A DNA stretch of 64,000 bases, taken from Pseudomonas batumici. GTDB lineage: Bacteria > Pseudomonadota > Gammaproteobacteria > Pseudomonadales > Pseudomonadaceae. The notes below the pieces were generated by a model. It was not told the DNA's origin. It made no database searches and saw only the letters and a program-made list of their open reading frames with translations. The stretch covers positions 1-64,000 of the forward strand of contig NZ_JXDG01000053.1 of NCBI RefSeq assembly GCF_000820515.1, in the 5' to 3' direction. Positions 43,486 to 52,428 of the stretch are shown in pieces. A program made the position numbers and the translations under genes. Each line of letters starts with the position of its first letter. Within the stretch, counting starts at the first letter, position 1.

Positions 43486-44361
43486 ATGAGCAGCACGCCT
43501 GAAACCCATTATCAGGAAACCCTCTACGACGGCTACGGCCAGCGTTTTCGCATGGACAAGCTGCTGCACGAGGTGCGCACCGGGCACCAGCACCTGGTGA
43601 TCTTCGAAAACGCCCGCATGGGCCGGGTCATGGCCCTGGACGGTGTGATCCAGACCACCGAAGCCGATGAGTTCATTTACCACGAAATGCTCACCCATGT
43701 GCCGATCCTGGCCCATGGCAGTGCCAAGCGCGTGCTGATCATTGGCGGTGGCGACGGTGGCATGCTGCGTGAAGTGGCCAAGCACCGTGGCGTCGAGCAC
43801 ATCACCATGGTCGAGATCGACGCCACCGTGGTCGACCTGTGCAAGCGGTTCCTGCCCGAGCACTCCAAGGGCGCGTTCGACGATGCGCGGCTGAACCTGG
43901 TGATTGACGACGGCATGCGTTTCGTCGCCACCACCGAGGAAAAATTCGATGTCATCATCTCCGATTCCACCGACCCGATCGGTCCCGGGGAAGTGCTGTT
44001 TTCCGAGAACTTCTACCAGGCCTGTCGTCGCTGCCTGAACGACGGCGGCATCCTGGTGACCCAGAACGGCACGCCATTCATGCAGTTGGCCGAGGTGCAG
44101 ACCACGGCGGGGCGCCTGCGCAGCCTGTTCCCGGACTGGCACTTCTACCAGGCCGCGGTACCGACCTACATCGGTGGTGCCATGACCTTTGCCTGGGGCG
44201 CGACCCACACCACCTCCCGCAAACTGTCGCTGGACACCCTGCGCCAGCGCTTTGCCGGCAGCGGTATCGTCACCCGCTACTACAACCCCGAGATCCACAT
44301 CGGCGCATTTGCCTTGCCGCAATACGTGTTGCAGGCGGTGAACAAACCGAGCAACGACTGA
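43486..44361 (+). CDS. speE: Polyamine aminopropyltransferase (spermidine synthase)
   Basis: SpeE transfers an aminopropyl group from decarboxylated S-adenosylmethionine to putrescine, releasing methylthioadenosine that the mtn pathway recycles. The protein has 291 residues. An N-terminal beta domain (YQETLYDGYGQRF) is followed by a Rossmann core with RVLIIGGGDGGMLRE, the acidic VEIDATVVDLCK, and the catalytic Asp region IISDSTDPIGPGE. The start is the ATG with CGGAG upstream. A TAGAAT -10-like box lies at 43366. Confidence 0.95.
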   Translation: MSSTPETHYQETLYDGYGQRFRMDKLLHEVRTGHQHLVIFENARMGRVMALDGVIQTTEADEFIYHEMLTHVPILAHGSAKRVLIIGGGDGGMLREVAKHRGVEHITMVEIDATVVDLCKRFLPEHSKGAFDDARLNLVIDDGMRFVATTEEKFDVIISDSTDPIGPGEVLFSENFYQACRRCLNDGGILVTQNGTPFMQLAEVQTTAGRLRSLFPDWHFYQAAVPTYIGGAMTFAWGATHTTSRKLSLDTLRQRFAGSGIVTRYYNPEIHIGAFALPQYVLQAVNKPSND

Positions 44362-44475
44362 TGCGCTGAGAGCAAGCTTTGCCTGGGGCATTCAGCAATC
44401 TGATGGTGCATGGGCCGGCGGTGGTCCTTCGCTACACTGCCGATCATCGTCCCCAGAACCCACAAGGCATCTGCT

Positions 44476-45291
44476 ATGCACAATCGCATCATGATCACTG
44501 GCGCCGGCTCCGGCCTTGGCCGCGAAATCGCACTGCGCTGGGCCCGCGAAGGCTGGCGCCTGGCGCTGTCCGATGTCAGCGAGCCCGGCTTGCAGGAAAC
44601 CCTGAGACTGGTGCGTGAAGCCGGAGGCGACGGCTTCACCCAGCGTTGTGACGTGCGTGACTACAGCCAGTTGACCGCCTTGGCCCAGGCGTGCGAGGTC
44701 AAGTTTGGCGGTATCGATGTGATCGTCAACAACGCTGGCGTTGCCTCTGGCGGGTTCTTCAGCGAGCTGTCCCTGGAAGACTGGGACTGGCAGATCGCGA
44801 TCAACCTGATGGGGGTGGTCAAGGGGTGCAAGGCGTTCCTGCCGCTGCTGGAACAGAGCAAGGGCAAGATCATCAATATCGCCTCCATGGCGGCCCTGAT
44901 GCAGGGGCCGGCCATGAGCAACTACAACGTGGCCAAGGCCGGTGTCGTGGCGTTGTCCGAAAGCCTGTTGATCGAACTCGCGCAACAGGAAGTCGGCGTG
45001 CACGTGGTCTGTCCTTCGTTTTTCCAGACCAATCTGCTGGACTCTTTCCGCGGGCCTACGCCAGCGATGAAGGCCCAGGTCGGCAAGCTGTTGGAAAGCT
45101 CGCCGATCAGTGCGAGCGACATCGCCGACTACATCTACACCCGGGTGGGCCAGGGCGAGTTCATGATCCTGCCCCATGAACAGGGCCGCCAGGCCTGGGC
45201 CCTCAAACAGAAGAATCCGCAGCTGCTCTATGACGAAATGACCGTGATGGCCGACAAGATGCGGGCCAAGGCCAGACAAGTTCCTCATTGA
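44476..45291 (+). CDS. Short-chain dehydrogenase/reductase
   Basis: A 271-residue SDR with the cofactor loop TGAGSGLGRE at the N-terminus, the NNAGVASGG strand and the catalytic YNVAKAG (Tyr-x-x-x-Lys) preceded by the usual Ser in IASMAAL. It belongs to the group with a C-terminal extension acting on lipids or sterol-like alcohols; the substrate is not inferable. It is monocistronic by spacing (114 bases from speE). Confidence 0.9.
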   Translation: MHNRIMITGAGSGLGREIALRWAREGWRLALSDVSEPGLQETLRLVREAGGDGFTQRCDVRDYSQLTALAQACEVKFGGIDVIVNNAGVASGGFFSELSLEDWDWQIAINLMGVVKGCKAFLPLLEQSKGKIINIASMAALMQGPAMSNYNVAKAGVVALSESLLIELAQQEVGVHVVCPSFFQTNLLDSFRGPTPAMKAQVGKLLESSPISASDIADYIYTRVGQGEFMILPHEQGRQAWALKQKNPQLLYDEMTVMADKMRAKARQVPH

Positions 45292-45356
45292 GCTTGCTCG
45301 CGACTCGACGGCTGGTTAGGGTTGCCGGCAACGTGCAATCCTGACGAGTATCCGGT

Positions 45357-45689
45357 GTGATCAATTATCTATGGTTCTTTCTCGCGGCCCTGTTTGAAAT
45401 CGCCGGTTGCTATGCCTTCTGGATGTGGCTGCGATTGGGCAAGAGCGCCTGGTGGATCGCCCCCGCGCTTTTGAGCCTGACGCTGTTTGCGCTGCTGTTG
45501 ACCAAGGTCGAGGCAAGTTACGCCGGTCGGGCCTACGCGGCGTACGGCGGTATCTACATCATTGCTTCCATCGCCTGGCTGGGCGTGATCGAGCGTATTC
45601 GTCCCCTGGGTTCCGACTGGTTGGGGGCCGCGCTCTGTGTTCTGGGGGCCAGCATCATCCTGTTGGGGCCACGTTTTTCAGCGTCCTGA
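45357..45689 (+). CDS. YnfA family (UPF0060) membrane protein
   Basis: A 110-residue integral membrane protein with four helices, GTG start, and family segments AALFEIAGCYAFWMWLR and RAYAAYGGIYIIASI. YnfA proteins resemble SMR multidrug exporters, and some export dyes or biocides. It stands 65 bases after the SDR gene. Confidence 0.92.
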   Translation: MINYLWFFLAALFEIAGCYAFWMWLRLGKSAWWIAPALLSLTLFALLLTKVEASYAGRAYAAYGGIYIIASIAWLGVIERIRPLGSDWLGAALCVLGASIILLGPRFSAS

Positions 45690-45857
45690 GTCGGGCCCTG
45701 TTCAGTAAAATCTCCGACTTGGCCAAGTAAGCAATCTGATTCTGTAGGGCGAATCGACCCTGTCGGTCAGGGTGGGCTGATTTGCCGTTCCTGCATTGAA
45801 GGCGGTCATCGGGGCGGGCAGTCTTGGGCGCTTATTAAACCCTTGAGGATGAGTGCC

Positions 45858-46058
45858 ATGCTTGTACTGAGCCGCGTCGTGGGCGAGATGATTTCCATCG
45901 GCGATAACATCACCGTACGGATTCTCGCTGTTAACGGTAATCACGTTCGTTTCGGTGTCGAGGCGCCGAAGCACGTCAATGTGCACCGGGCGGAAATCTA
46001 CCGGCGGATCCTGACCAAGCTGGGGGAGCCGGAACCTGCCCGCGACTCCGTTCTCTAG
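45858..46058 (+). CDS. csrA: CsrA/RsmA-family RNA-binding protein, divergent paralogue
   Basis: A 66-residue CsrA-type dimeric protein that should bind ANGGA motifs in mRNA leaders. Start and end blocks are kept (MLVLSRVVGE, then HVNVHRAEIY with the key R44), but it is not the housekeeping RsmA: 'LTRR' is replaced by LSRV, and the C-terminal tail (GEPEPARDSVL) is unlike RsmA or RsmE. GAGGATGAG precedes the ATG. A 6-bp hairpin (ACCCTG/CAGGGT, 45757-45773) lies upstream. Probably a third Csr family member in this strain. Confidence 0.9.
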   Translation: MLVLSRVVGEMISIGDNITVRILAVNGNHVRFGVEAPKHVNVHRAEIYRRILTKLGEPEPARDSVL

Positions 46059-46059
46059 A

Positions 46060-46287
46060 TCAGTCGAAGAACTCTTTCGGCACCGCGTGCCTGGGCAGCA
46101 ACTGGCATTGCTCGCTTTCGATATCGAAGAAGATCACCGCCTGGCCCTTGCTCAACGCGTGGCGCACGCGCAGCACGCGGGTTTCCTGGGGCGTGTCGTC
46201 ACCGTTGTCGGTACCGTCGCGGCTGACGAAGTCTTCGATCAGGCGGGTGAGGGTATCGGGCTCGAGTTGGTCGTAGGGAATCAGCAT
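46060..46287 (-). CDS. YheU family (UPF0270) protein
   Basis: A 75-residue soluble protein with the family start MLIPYDQLEPDTLTRLIEDF and the later RVRHALSKGQAVIFFD. It converges on the csrA-type gene with one base between stops. Function of the family is not known. Confidence 0.92.
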   Translation of the reverse strand: MLIPYDQLEPDTLTRLIEDFVSRDGTDNGDDTPQETRVLRVRHALSKGQAVIFFDIESEQCQLLPRHAVPKEFFD

Positions 46288-46472
46288 GGAATCGTCTCTG
46301 GCGGCTATGAGGCCTGATGCTACTGCGCCAAGGCTTGTCGGGCTACATCGGCGAGATTCAATGACATGCCTCGCGCGTATTTCACCGGAGTCTGACAGAC
46401 GCGGGCAACACAGAAGGTGTTTCCTTTCGGCTGGGCTGCCAAGGGCAGATCTCGCCGATGAGGAACGACCGA

Positions 46473-47324
46473 ATGAATCATGTTGTAGTCCATCACATTA
46501 CGCCGGGCTTGCGCCCGGCACTGGCCGATACGCGTGGCTGCGTTGGCCTGCGGGCGCTCTGCTGCGGACTGTTGCTGGGGTTGGGGGGCTGTACCTCATT
46601 GCACAGTCCGGTGTCCGTCCCGGAGCCGGCGGTCGAAGAGACGGTTGCTCCAGGGCGGATCACCCTGGTCCGGGACGGTTTCAGCCTGACCTATGACTGT
46701 AAAAATCGCACGGCGGTCAGGTACGCGTATCAACTGAGCGCGGATACAGGCAGTGCAAAACGGCCCAAGGGTTTCGAACTCGACCCCGATCTGCCCGCCG
46801 GGTGCCCGACGCAATTTTCCGCCAAGGGATACAGCGCGGTGCCCGGCTGGGATCGGGGGCACCTGGTGCCCTCCAATCAGATGGACCACAGCGCGCTGGC
46901 GATTCGCCAAGCCCATTACATGAGCAATATCGTGCCCCAGGCCGCGCGCTTCAACCAGGGGATCTGGGTGCAAACGGAGGAACTCTCCGAGTGCTATCGC
47001 GACCTGGCTCCGGTGCAGGTCTACGGCGGGGTGGTCCATGGGAATACGGAGAACGACTTCTTTCTGGAGTCCCATGGTATCCGGACACCGGACGCGTTCT
47101 GGAAAACCGTCCTGACCACCGATGCGCACGGACAAACCCGGGCCATCAGCTGGTACATCCCCAACCAGCCGACGTTGCAACCGCTGGACCGCTACATTCA
47201 CAGCATCGCGGAACTGGAGGTTTTGCTGGGGGCGGACACTATCGGCATCGAGGTGAGCGACGCGATCAAGGCGCAGAAGCCCACGCGCACCTGGCCGAGG
47301 CCGCGCGATTGCGACCTGGGCTGA
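46473..47324 (+). CDS. DNA/RNA non-specific endonuclease (NUC family), predicted lipoprotein
   Basis: A 283-residue beta-beta-alpha-metal nuclease. The catalytic DRGHLVPS motif includes H130, and the magnesium-binding Asn and nearby Glu occur in ARFNQGIWVQTEE (about 158-170). The N-terminus has a hydrophobic stretch ending in a lipobox, LGLGGC (C40), after an unusually long polar lead, so it is probably an exported lipoprotein. I start at the ATG at 46473 because AGGA lies in front; an ATG five codons earlier is possible. It may scavenge nucleic acids or attack competitors; no immunity gene is evident next to it. Confidence 0.88.
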   Translation: MNHVVVHHITPGLRPALADTRGCVGLRALCCGLLLGLGGCTSLHSPVSVPEPAVEETVAPGRITLVRDGFSLTYDCKNRTAVRYAYQLSADTGSAKRPKGFELDPDLPAGCPTQFSAKGYSAVPGWDRGHLVPSNQMDHSALAIRQAHYMSNIVPQAARFNQGIWVQTEELSECYRDLAPVQVYGGVVHGNTENDFFLESHGIRTPDAFWKTVLTTDAHGQTRAISWYIPNQPTLQPLDRYIHSIAELEVLLGADTIGIEVSDAIKAQKPTRTWPRPRDCDLG

Positions 47325-47331
47325 GCCAGCC

Positions 47332-47376
47332 AGAGCCGGGTCCTTGAGCGCCCCGCCGGGAGGGGCCGGGCTCTGC
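47332..47376 (+). terminator. GC-rich nested hairpin after the nuclease gene
   Basis: CAGAGCC (47332-47338) pairs with GGCTCTG (47370-47376), enclosing GCCCC (47351-47355) and GGGGC (47363-47367). It starts 7 bases after the nuclease stop. There is no T-tract, so it is a likely transcript end or stabiliser. Confidence 0.45.
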
Positions 47377-47433
47377 GCCGCGTGGCTCGACCGGGTGCTA
47401 TCCGGCTATCGAAATGATTCGAGTTTTTGTTTT

Positions 47434-47460
47434 AACTTGCTGATAAATAACAAGTTTTTT
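47434..47460 (+). terminator. AT-rich stem with T-tract upstream of the NEL-type gene
   Basis: AACTTG (47434-47439) and CAAGTT (47451-47456) enclose 11 AT-rich bases and are followed by TTTT. Just before it, TCGAA-ATGA-TTCGA (47409-47422) is also palindromic and followed by a T-run. These could insulate the large toxin-like gene from read-through; they also sit where its promoter must be. Confidence 0.4.
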
Positions 47461-47523
47461 GTGATTTTAAAGCATGGGAAGGCTGATACCCTCGAAGGAC
47501 ATGGACGATAAGGGTATTTCCAC

Positions 47524-50500
47524 ATGTTGAAAGGATCGAGTGCCGGCGAACCAGATTCGGTGCCGGACGAACATAGCGCCAATGAAGAGGTGATCAAGGC
47601 CAATGCCCCGCCCTGGTTGCTGGAGGCCCGTAGCGAAGACATCGCTCGACTAGGCGAGCACTTGCGCAGGAGTCAGTTTTTCAAGGAGGAAGTGTCCTCA
47701 TGGGTCAAGGATCTGCAAACCGTCCGGTATTTTTGCGAGCCGTTGCTGGAGACGGCACTGCGGGATCGATTCGGAGCGGGGCTGGATATGCATCGCGATC
47801 GACTGAGAATTGCCGATCGATGGCCGGTGGTGTCGCTGTCGCCTCCGGTAGGGCCGAGCCGTGTCTTTCCGATGACCTATTCCAGCCACAGTTTGCTGGA
47901 GGCCGCTTTACAGAACTTCGCTGCAGACGAGCGTCTTCCGCCCGATTCCCATCTGAGTCTGATCCGCGACGCAACGCCGCCGTCGACGCCGACGATCAGC
48001 GTGGCGTCATTCGTCGAACTGGTGCGCGAGCTGGATCTGGGCGGTCGCTATCAGCAGCATCTGTGTAGGGTTTTCCACCTTCAGGAAGAGGCAGGGCACG
48101 AGCCGGACAGTGACGGATTGCGTATCGGGTTCAGCCTCCAGCAACAAAAAAAAACCGACATGTTGGTGGATGCTTATATCGCCTACATGAAAAAAGACAT
48201 CGATGACATTGCACTTCAACAGATCCGCCAATTGATCGAGTCGAATGTCATCGTTGGGCTGGATGGCTCAAGGCTGATCGCCAACGAGTTGCGGATGCTG
48301 GGTGTGACGTTGTCGGGCATTTGCCTGTTCACCTTGCAGAATGTGCCGCAGACCGCGCCGGCCAGCATGAAGAGCCGAGTGTTGGTGCATATTCCCAATG
48401 ATCCGCTCACGTGTTTCAAGCTCTACAACTCGCTTGAAGCCTTCCACGAGGAACTGCGAATCCGCCTTTGGCACCCCGCGTACCAGCGGTTCTTCTGCGG
48501 TTTTGCCAGCCAGCGCGAGCTGCCGGGTTTTCTGTCGCAGCTGAGGACGCGCCTGACCCTTGAGAGCCGGGATGCCGCTGGCAAGGTCATCCCGTCGCTG
48601 AATCACGCAGCCGATTTGCAGTTGAGGCCAGAGCCGCTGAGTCGCCAGTTGTTTTTCCATCTTTATGACCAACAGATCGTGCGGCTCCAGGAGGATGCAC
48701 GGGCCGTTGCCGTGCCGACCGAAGATGTCGATCAGGATGCCCGTCAGGCCAGGTATCTGTCCCGGTTGGGCCTGGGCATGACGCTGCTGAACCTGGCCGC
48801 CTTTGCCAACCCCTGGTTGGGCTTGCTGATGATGGGGGTGGCGGTCGGGCAACTGCTGGCGGAAACCTATGAAGGGTATGAGGACTGGCAGCGCGGTGAA
48901 CGCGACGAGGCTATTTCGCACATGATGTCGGTGGCCGAGGATATCGTGACGATGGTCGCCATGGGGGCCGCCCTGCATGCGGGAGGCAAGGTGGTCAAAG
49001 GCGTAATGCGTCATTATTCGAGCTTTGTCGAGGATCTGCAGCCGGTCCTGTCCAGCGATGGGCGCTACCGGTTGTGGCAGGCGAACCTGCAGCCCTACCA
49101 GCATGATGTACCCCGGTTGGCAGACAAGGCACCGGACCGGGAGGGGTTTTACCCAAGTGACGACAGCGCCGACAGCGACCGTTACCTGGATATCGCCGGC
49201 CAGTCTTATCGCGGCTATCACGACGAACTGGCCGGGGGCTGGCGGCTGCGCCATCCGACTCGCGAGTCGGCCTACCGGCCCTTGCTTGAGCACAATGGCG
49301 CCGGTGCCTGGAGGCTGGTCCACGAATGGCCCTTGCAATGGCACGATCCGGTTTACCTGTTTCGTCGCCTGGGGCCCGAGGTCCGTTCCCTGAGCGATGC
49401 AACGATCGAGCGGATCCTGTCGATTCACGGACTCGACGAATCGCTGCTGCGTCGGATGCACATGAATCAGGCAACGATCCCGGCACCGGTGCTCGACTCG
49501 ATACGGCGTTTCAGACTGGATCGCGAGTTGAGCTGGCTGCTCGCACCCGCCGATGCGCCAGCATCGGCCACGGCCCGCTTGCTCGACCTGAAGTTGCAGA
49601 TCCTGCCAAGTCTCCAGGGCTGGCCCCGTGACCACACGTTGACGCTGCTGGACAGGACGCGCAAACCGCTGCGCGAATACGGGGCGGACCTGACCCAGCA
49701 GCCGCGGCGCTTGATCGTACACGCCGAGGACATCGAGGCGGACGGATTGACGGTGGTTCTGGACAAACTGATGCTTCAGGATCGCAGGGCTCTGCTCGGT
49801 CTGGAGGGGGACGCTGATGAGGCGCCTGAGCTTCTGGAGGGCGTGCTGCGCAAGCATGTGCGTGATCAGGGTGCTACGGTGTTCCAGCGTCTCTACAGGC
49901 TCTACTGCCTGACCGATGACGGGTTGCCGTTGAGCATGAGGCGACGCTTTCCTGACCTGCCGAGTGGGGCCTTGCGGGAAATACTGGGGCAGGCGAACGA
50001 TGTGCTGAAAGGACGCATGGAGCTGCGCGAACGCCTGCCCTTGCAGTTGATTGAAGAGGCCAATCAGAGCCTGCGTGAAATACGGGTCAATCATGCCCTG
50101 GACGGTGGCTTTCTCGAGAGCCCGGGCAGTCTGGATACGGCCAGGTTGCAGTTGCCCCTGCTGAAGACGCTGGAGGGGTGGCCCAAGGATGTGCACCTGG
50201 AGATTCGCCAGGACCGATTCGATGGCCCCTTGTTGACCGAGCTGGGCGATGACGATTTGCCCCGGCACCGGGTTCTGGTCAGGACCGCGCAAGGCTATCA
50301 GGCCTTTGATCGTACGGGCCTGGCGTTGGGGCGGCGGGTCAAGGGCCGCGAGGCACTGAGCGCTGCCTTGCTGAGCGGCCTGCGGTTGAGCGAGCGTGAG
50401 GCGCTGGGGTTCAAGCTGGACGAAGCCGACGTGTTGCACCAGCGGCTGATGTCTGACCTGCTGGCGCGTCCACGTGTCGAACTCGAAGAGACCCTCGGTC

Positions 50501-52407
50501 TCCCGGCGCGCAAGTCCGGACAGCGCCCGCCGGCCTGGCGTGAACGCGAGACCTCGGGCTGTCTGCGCGTCAGACGCGGCGGTGTTCATGGATCGCGACG
50601 CGGGTTGCGCCGGGTGACCCGACTGTATCCCGATCTCTGTGAGCCGGAGGCGCGCAACTTCTATTTTTCCCTCGGCGACGATCCGCTCCAGGTCAGAAGC
50701 CGGCTTGAGGCGCTCGAGGAGGAACTGCGGCAGTTGAATCTGACGCTGTTCGATTGGCGAGGGGAGGAGGTGCGTATCCACCGGTCGCACGCCTGGCTGG
50801 GCGGCGTGGCCGAGAGCCGTGAACAGGCCGCCGAGATCATCGAGCGTTGCTGGCGGCGACAAACGCCCAAGACCTATGACGAGAATGGCGTGGTCATTGG
50901 TCGCAGTCTGAGTCTGGCGGGTTTGCGCGTCGACAGTTTGCCGAGCTTGCCCTTCGGGATCAGTTTCGATCACGTCACCGAGCTTTCGTTGAAGAGTATG
51001 GGCCTGGCGCGTATTCCCGAAGATTTTCTCGAGCATTTTTCCAATCTGCGCAAACTGGAGTTGAACAACAATCAGCTCGAGTTCCTGCCGAGCGCGATTG
51101 CCGATATGCGCCAGCTCAGGGAACTGTACGTGCAGGACAACCGGATCGCGCTGACCCCGGGTGCGGTCAATGTGCTGTCGAGCCTGGGTAATCTTGAAGT
51201 CCTGAATCTGAGCCGCAACTTCGATATCCGCTTGCTGGATGTCGGCCAGATGCCGCACCTGCGCCGCCTGCTCCTGCGCGGGACGGGCATCGACAGCTTG
51301 CCGCCAGGCCTGTTGACGCGGATTCGCCTGTACGAAGCGGACCTGCGTGACAACCGGATCCGCAGCGTGCCGAACGATCTGTACACGGCGCCTTCACCGA
51401 TCAATCGGCGGATCATCCTGCGTAACAACCCCTTTACGGTGGACGATCAGAATCTGTTGGCCGCCTATCGGACACGTACCGGCCTCACCTTCGGCATTCC
51501 GGAGACGGAACTGGCGTTGGATGAGTACAGTGCGCGCCAGCGCTGGCTGGCCGATATAGAAGATGTGGAGCGCCGTGACACCTTGCGGGACCTGTGGCAT
51601 GACTTGCGGCATGAAGAGGGTTCCGAGGAGTTTTTCATGTTGTTGGGGCGCTTGAGCGGTAGCGCGGAGTATCAGAAGATTCGCGCGGACCTGACGCGAC
51701 GTGTCTGGGAGGTGCTGGGGGAGGCGGCCGAAGACACAACGTTACGCGGTGAGCTGTTCGACCTGGCGGCCGACCCGCTGACGTGCGTCGACAGTGCCGC
51801 GCGAAATTTCAGCCATCTGGAAGTCCGGATGTTGCTGGCCAGGGCCCGGACCCTGGCGGCCAGAAGCGATGAACCGACGGAGTTGCTGAAGTTGGCGCGC
51901 GGTCTGTTTCGTCTGGAGCGTATTGACGAGATTGCCAGGGATCATGTCAAGTCGCTGCGCGACAGCCCCAAGGTGCCTTCAGCGAGCGCGGTCGATGAGC
52001 TCGAAGTGCACCTGGCCTATCGGGTGGGGTTGGGGCGTTCCCTGTATCTGCCCGGGCAGCCGAAGGAAATGTTCTTCAGGTCGATTGCTGATGTCACCGA
52101 GGAGCAGATCCTGGAGTCCCGCAGTCGTATCCGGGAGGCTGAGTGCACATCGGCATTGACGAGCTTCATTGCTTCGCGCGATTTCTGGATCGACTTCCTG
52201 AAAAAGAAATATCCGCGTGATTTCTTCCGGTTCAACAAGCCGTTTCATGATCAGGAAGAAAAACTGCTGGAAAACTCCCCGGATATGCTCAGCGAGTCCT
52301 ATGCCCGACGTTTGTCCGTGCTGATGGAGAACCGCATCGCCGAAGAGCAGGCCTTTCTCGAAACGCTGACCCAGACCGAACTGGATGAGCATCCCGAGCC
52401 GTTCTGA
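47524..52407 (+). CDS. Giant LRR protein with NEL-type (IpaH-like) E3 ubiquitin ligase domain
   Basis: A 1,627-residue protein without signal peptide. Residues about 1-680 are a large helical region of the type found in Pseudomonas dermonecrotic-toxin-like proteins (DUF6543 as I recall), with hydrophobic helices near 420-500. Two related blocks of about 185 residues follow (from about 685 and 870; LQILPSLQGWPRDHTL against LQLPLLKTLEGWPKDVHL). Leucine-rich repeats span about 1128-1290 (LRKLELNNNQLEFLPSAI, LEVLNLSRNFDI). The C-terminal 300 residues resemble the NEL domain of IpaH/SspH ligases, with the catalytic Cys-x-Asp as C1421-V-D1423 inside DPLTCVDSAARNF. NEL enzymes ubiquitinate host proteins after delivery into eukaryotic cells. 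Delivery route and target are unknown. An A9 run (48146-48154) lies in the coding frame. Confidence 0.85.
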   Translation: MLKGSSAGEPDSVPDEHSANEEVIKANAPPWLLEARSEDIARLGEHLRRSQFFKEEVSSWVKDLQTVRYFCEPLLETALRDRFGAGLDMHRDRLRIADRWPVVSLSPPVGPSRVFPMTYSSHSLLEAALQNFAADERLPPDSHLSLIRDATPPSTPTISVASFVELVRELDLGGRYQQHLCRVFHLQEEAGHEPDSDGLRIGFSLQQQKKTDMLVDAYIAYMKKDIDDIALQQIRQLIESNVIVGLDGSRLIANELRMLGVTLSGICLFTLQNVPQTAPASMKSRVLVHIPNDPLTCFKLYNSLEAFHEELRIRLWHPAYQRFFCGFASQRELPGFLSQLRTRLTLESRDAAGKVIPSLNHAADLQLRPEPLSRQLFFHLYDQQIVRLQEDARAVAVPTEDVDQDARQARYLSRLGLGMTLLNLAAFANPWLGLLMMGVAVGQLLAETYEGYEDWQRGERDEAISHMMSVAEDIVTMVAMGAALHAGGKVVKGVMRHYSSFVEDLQPVLSSDGRYRLWQANLQPYQHDVPRLADKAPDREGFYPSDDSADSDRYLDIAGQSYRGYHDELAGGWRLRHPTRESAYRPLLEHNGAGAWRLVHEWPLQWHDPVYLFRRLGPEVRSLSDATIERILSIHGLDESLLRRMHMNQATIPAPVLDSIRRFRLDRELSWLLAPADAPASATARLLDLKLQILPSLQGWPRDHTLTLLDRTRKPLREYGADLTQQPRRLIVHAEDIEADGLTVVLDKLMLQDRRALLGLEGDADEAPELLEGVLRKHVRDQGATVFQRLYRLYCLTDDGLPLSMRRRFPDLPSGALREILGQANDVLKGRMELRERLPLQLIEEANQSLREIRVNHALDGGFLESPGSLDTARLQLPLLKTLEGWPKDVHLEIRQDRFDGPLLTELGDDDLPRHRVLVRTAQGYQAFDRTGLALGRRVKGREALSAALLSGLRLSEREALGFKLDEADVLHQRLMSDLLARPRVELEETLGLPARKSGQRPPAWRERETSGCLRVRRGGVHGSRRGLRRVTRLYPDLCEPEARNFYFSLGDDPLQVRSRLEALEEELRQLNLTLFDWRGEEVRIHRSHAWLGGVAESREQAAEIIERCWRRQTPKTYDENGVVIGRSLSLAGLRVDSLPSLPFGISFDHVTELSLKSMGLARIPEDFLEHFSNLRKLELNNNQLEFLPSAIADMRQLRELYVQDNRIALTPGAVNVLSSLGNLEVLNLSRNFDIRLLDVGQMPHLRRLLLRGTGIDSLPPGLLTRIRLYEADLRDNRIRSVPNDLYTAPSPINRRIILRNNPFTVDDQNLLAAYRTRTGLTFGIPETELALDEYSARQRWLADIEDVERRDTLRDLWHDLRHEEGSEEFFMLLGRLSGSAEYQKIRADLTRRVWEVLGEAAEDTTLRGELFDLAADPLTCVDSAARNFSHLEVRMLLARARTLAARSDEPTELLKLARGLFRLERIDEIARDHVKSLRDSPKVPSASAVDELEVHLAYRVGLGRSLYLPGQPKEMFFRSIADVTEEQILESRSRIREAECTSALTSFIASRDFWIDFLKKKYPRDFFRFNKPFHDQEEKLLENSPDMLSESYARRLSVLMENRIAEEQAFLETLTQTELDEHPEPF

Positions 52408-52428
52408 GTCGGCGTCGGGTGGATAAAT

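Noticed and set aside
45702..45986. 94-codon minus-strand ORF overlapping csrA
   Set aside because: Overlaps the csrA-type gene, has no family resemblance and no ribosome site.
48268..51258. 996-codon minus-strand frame opposite the NEL-type gene
   Set aside because: Gln/Arg-rich shadow of the real + strand gene; no domain and no start signals.
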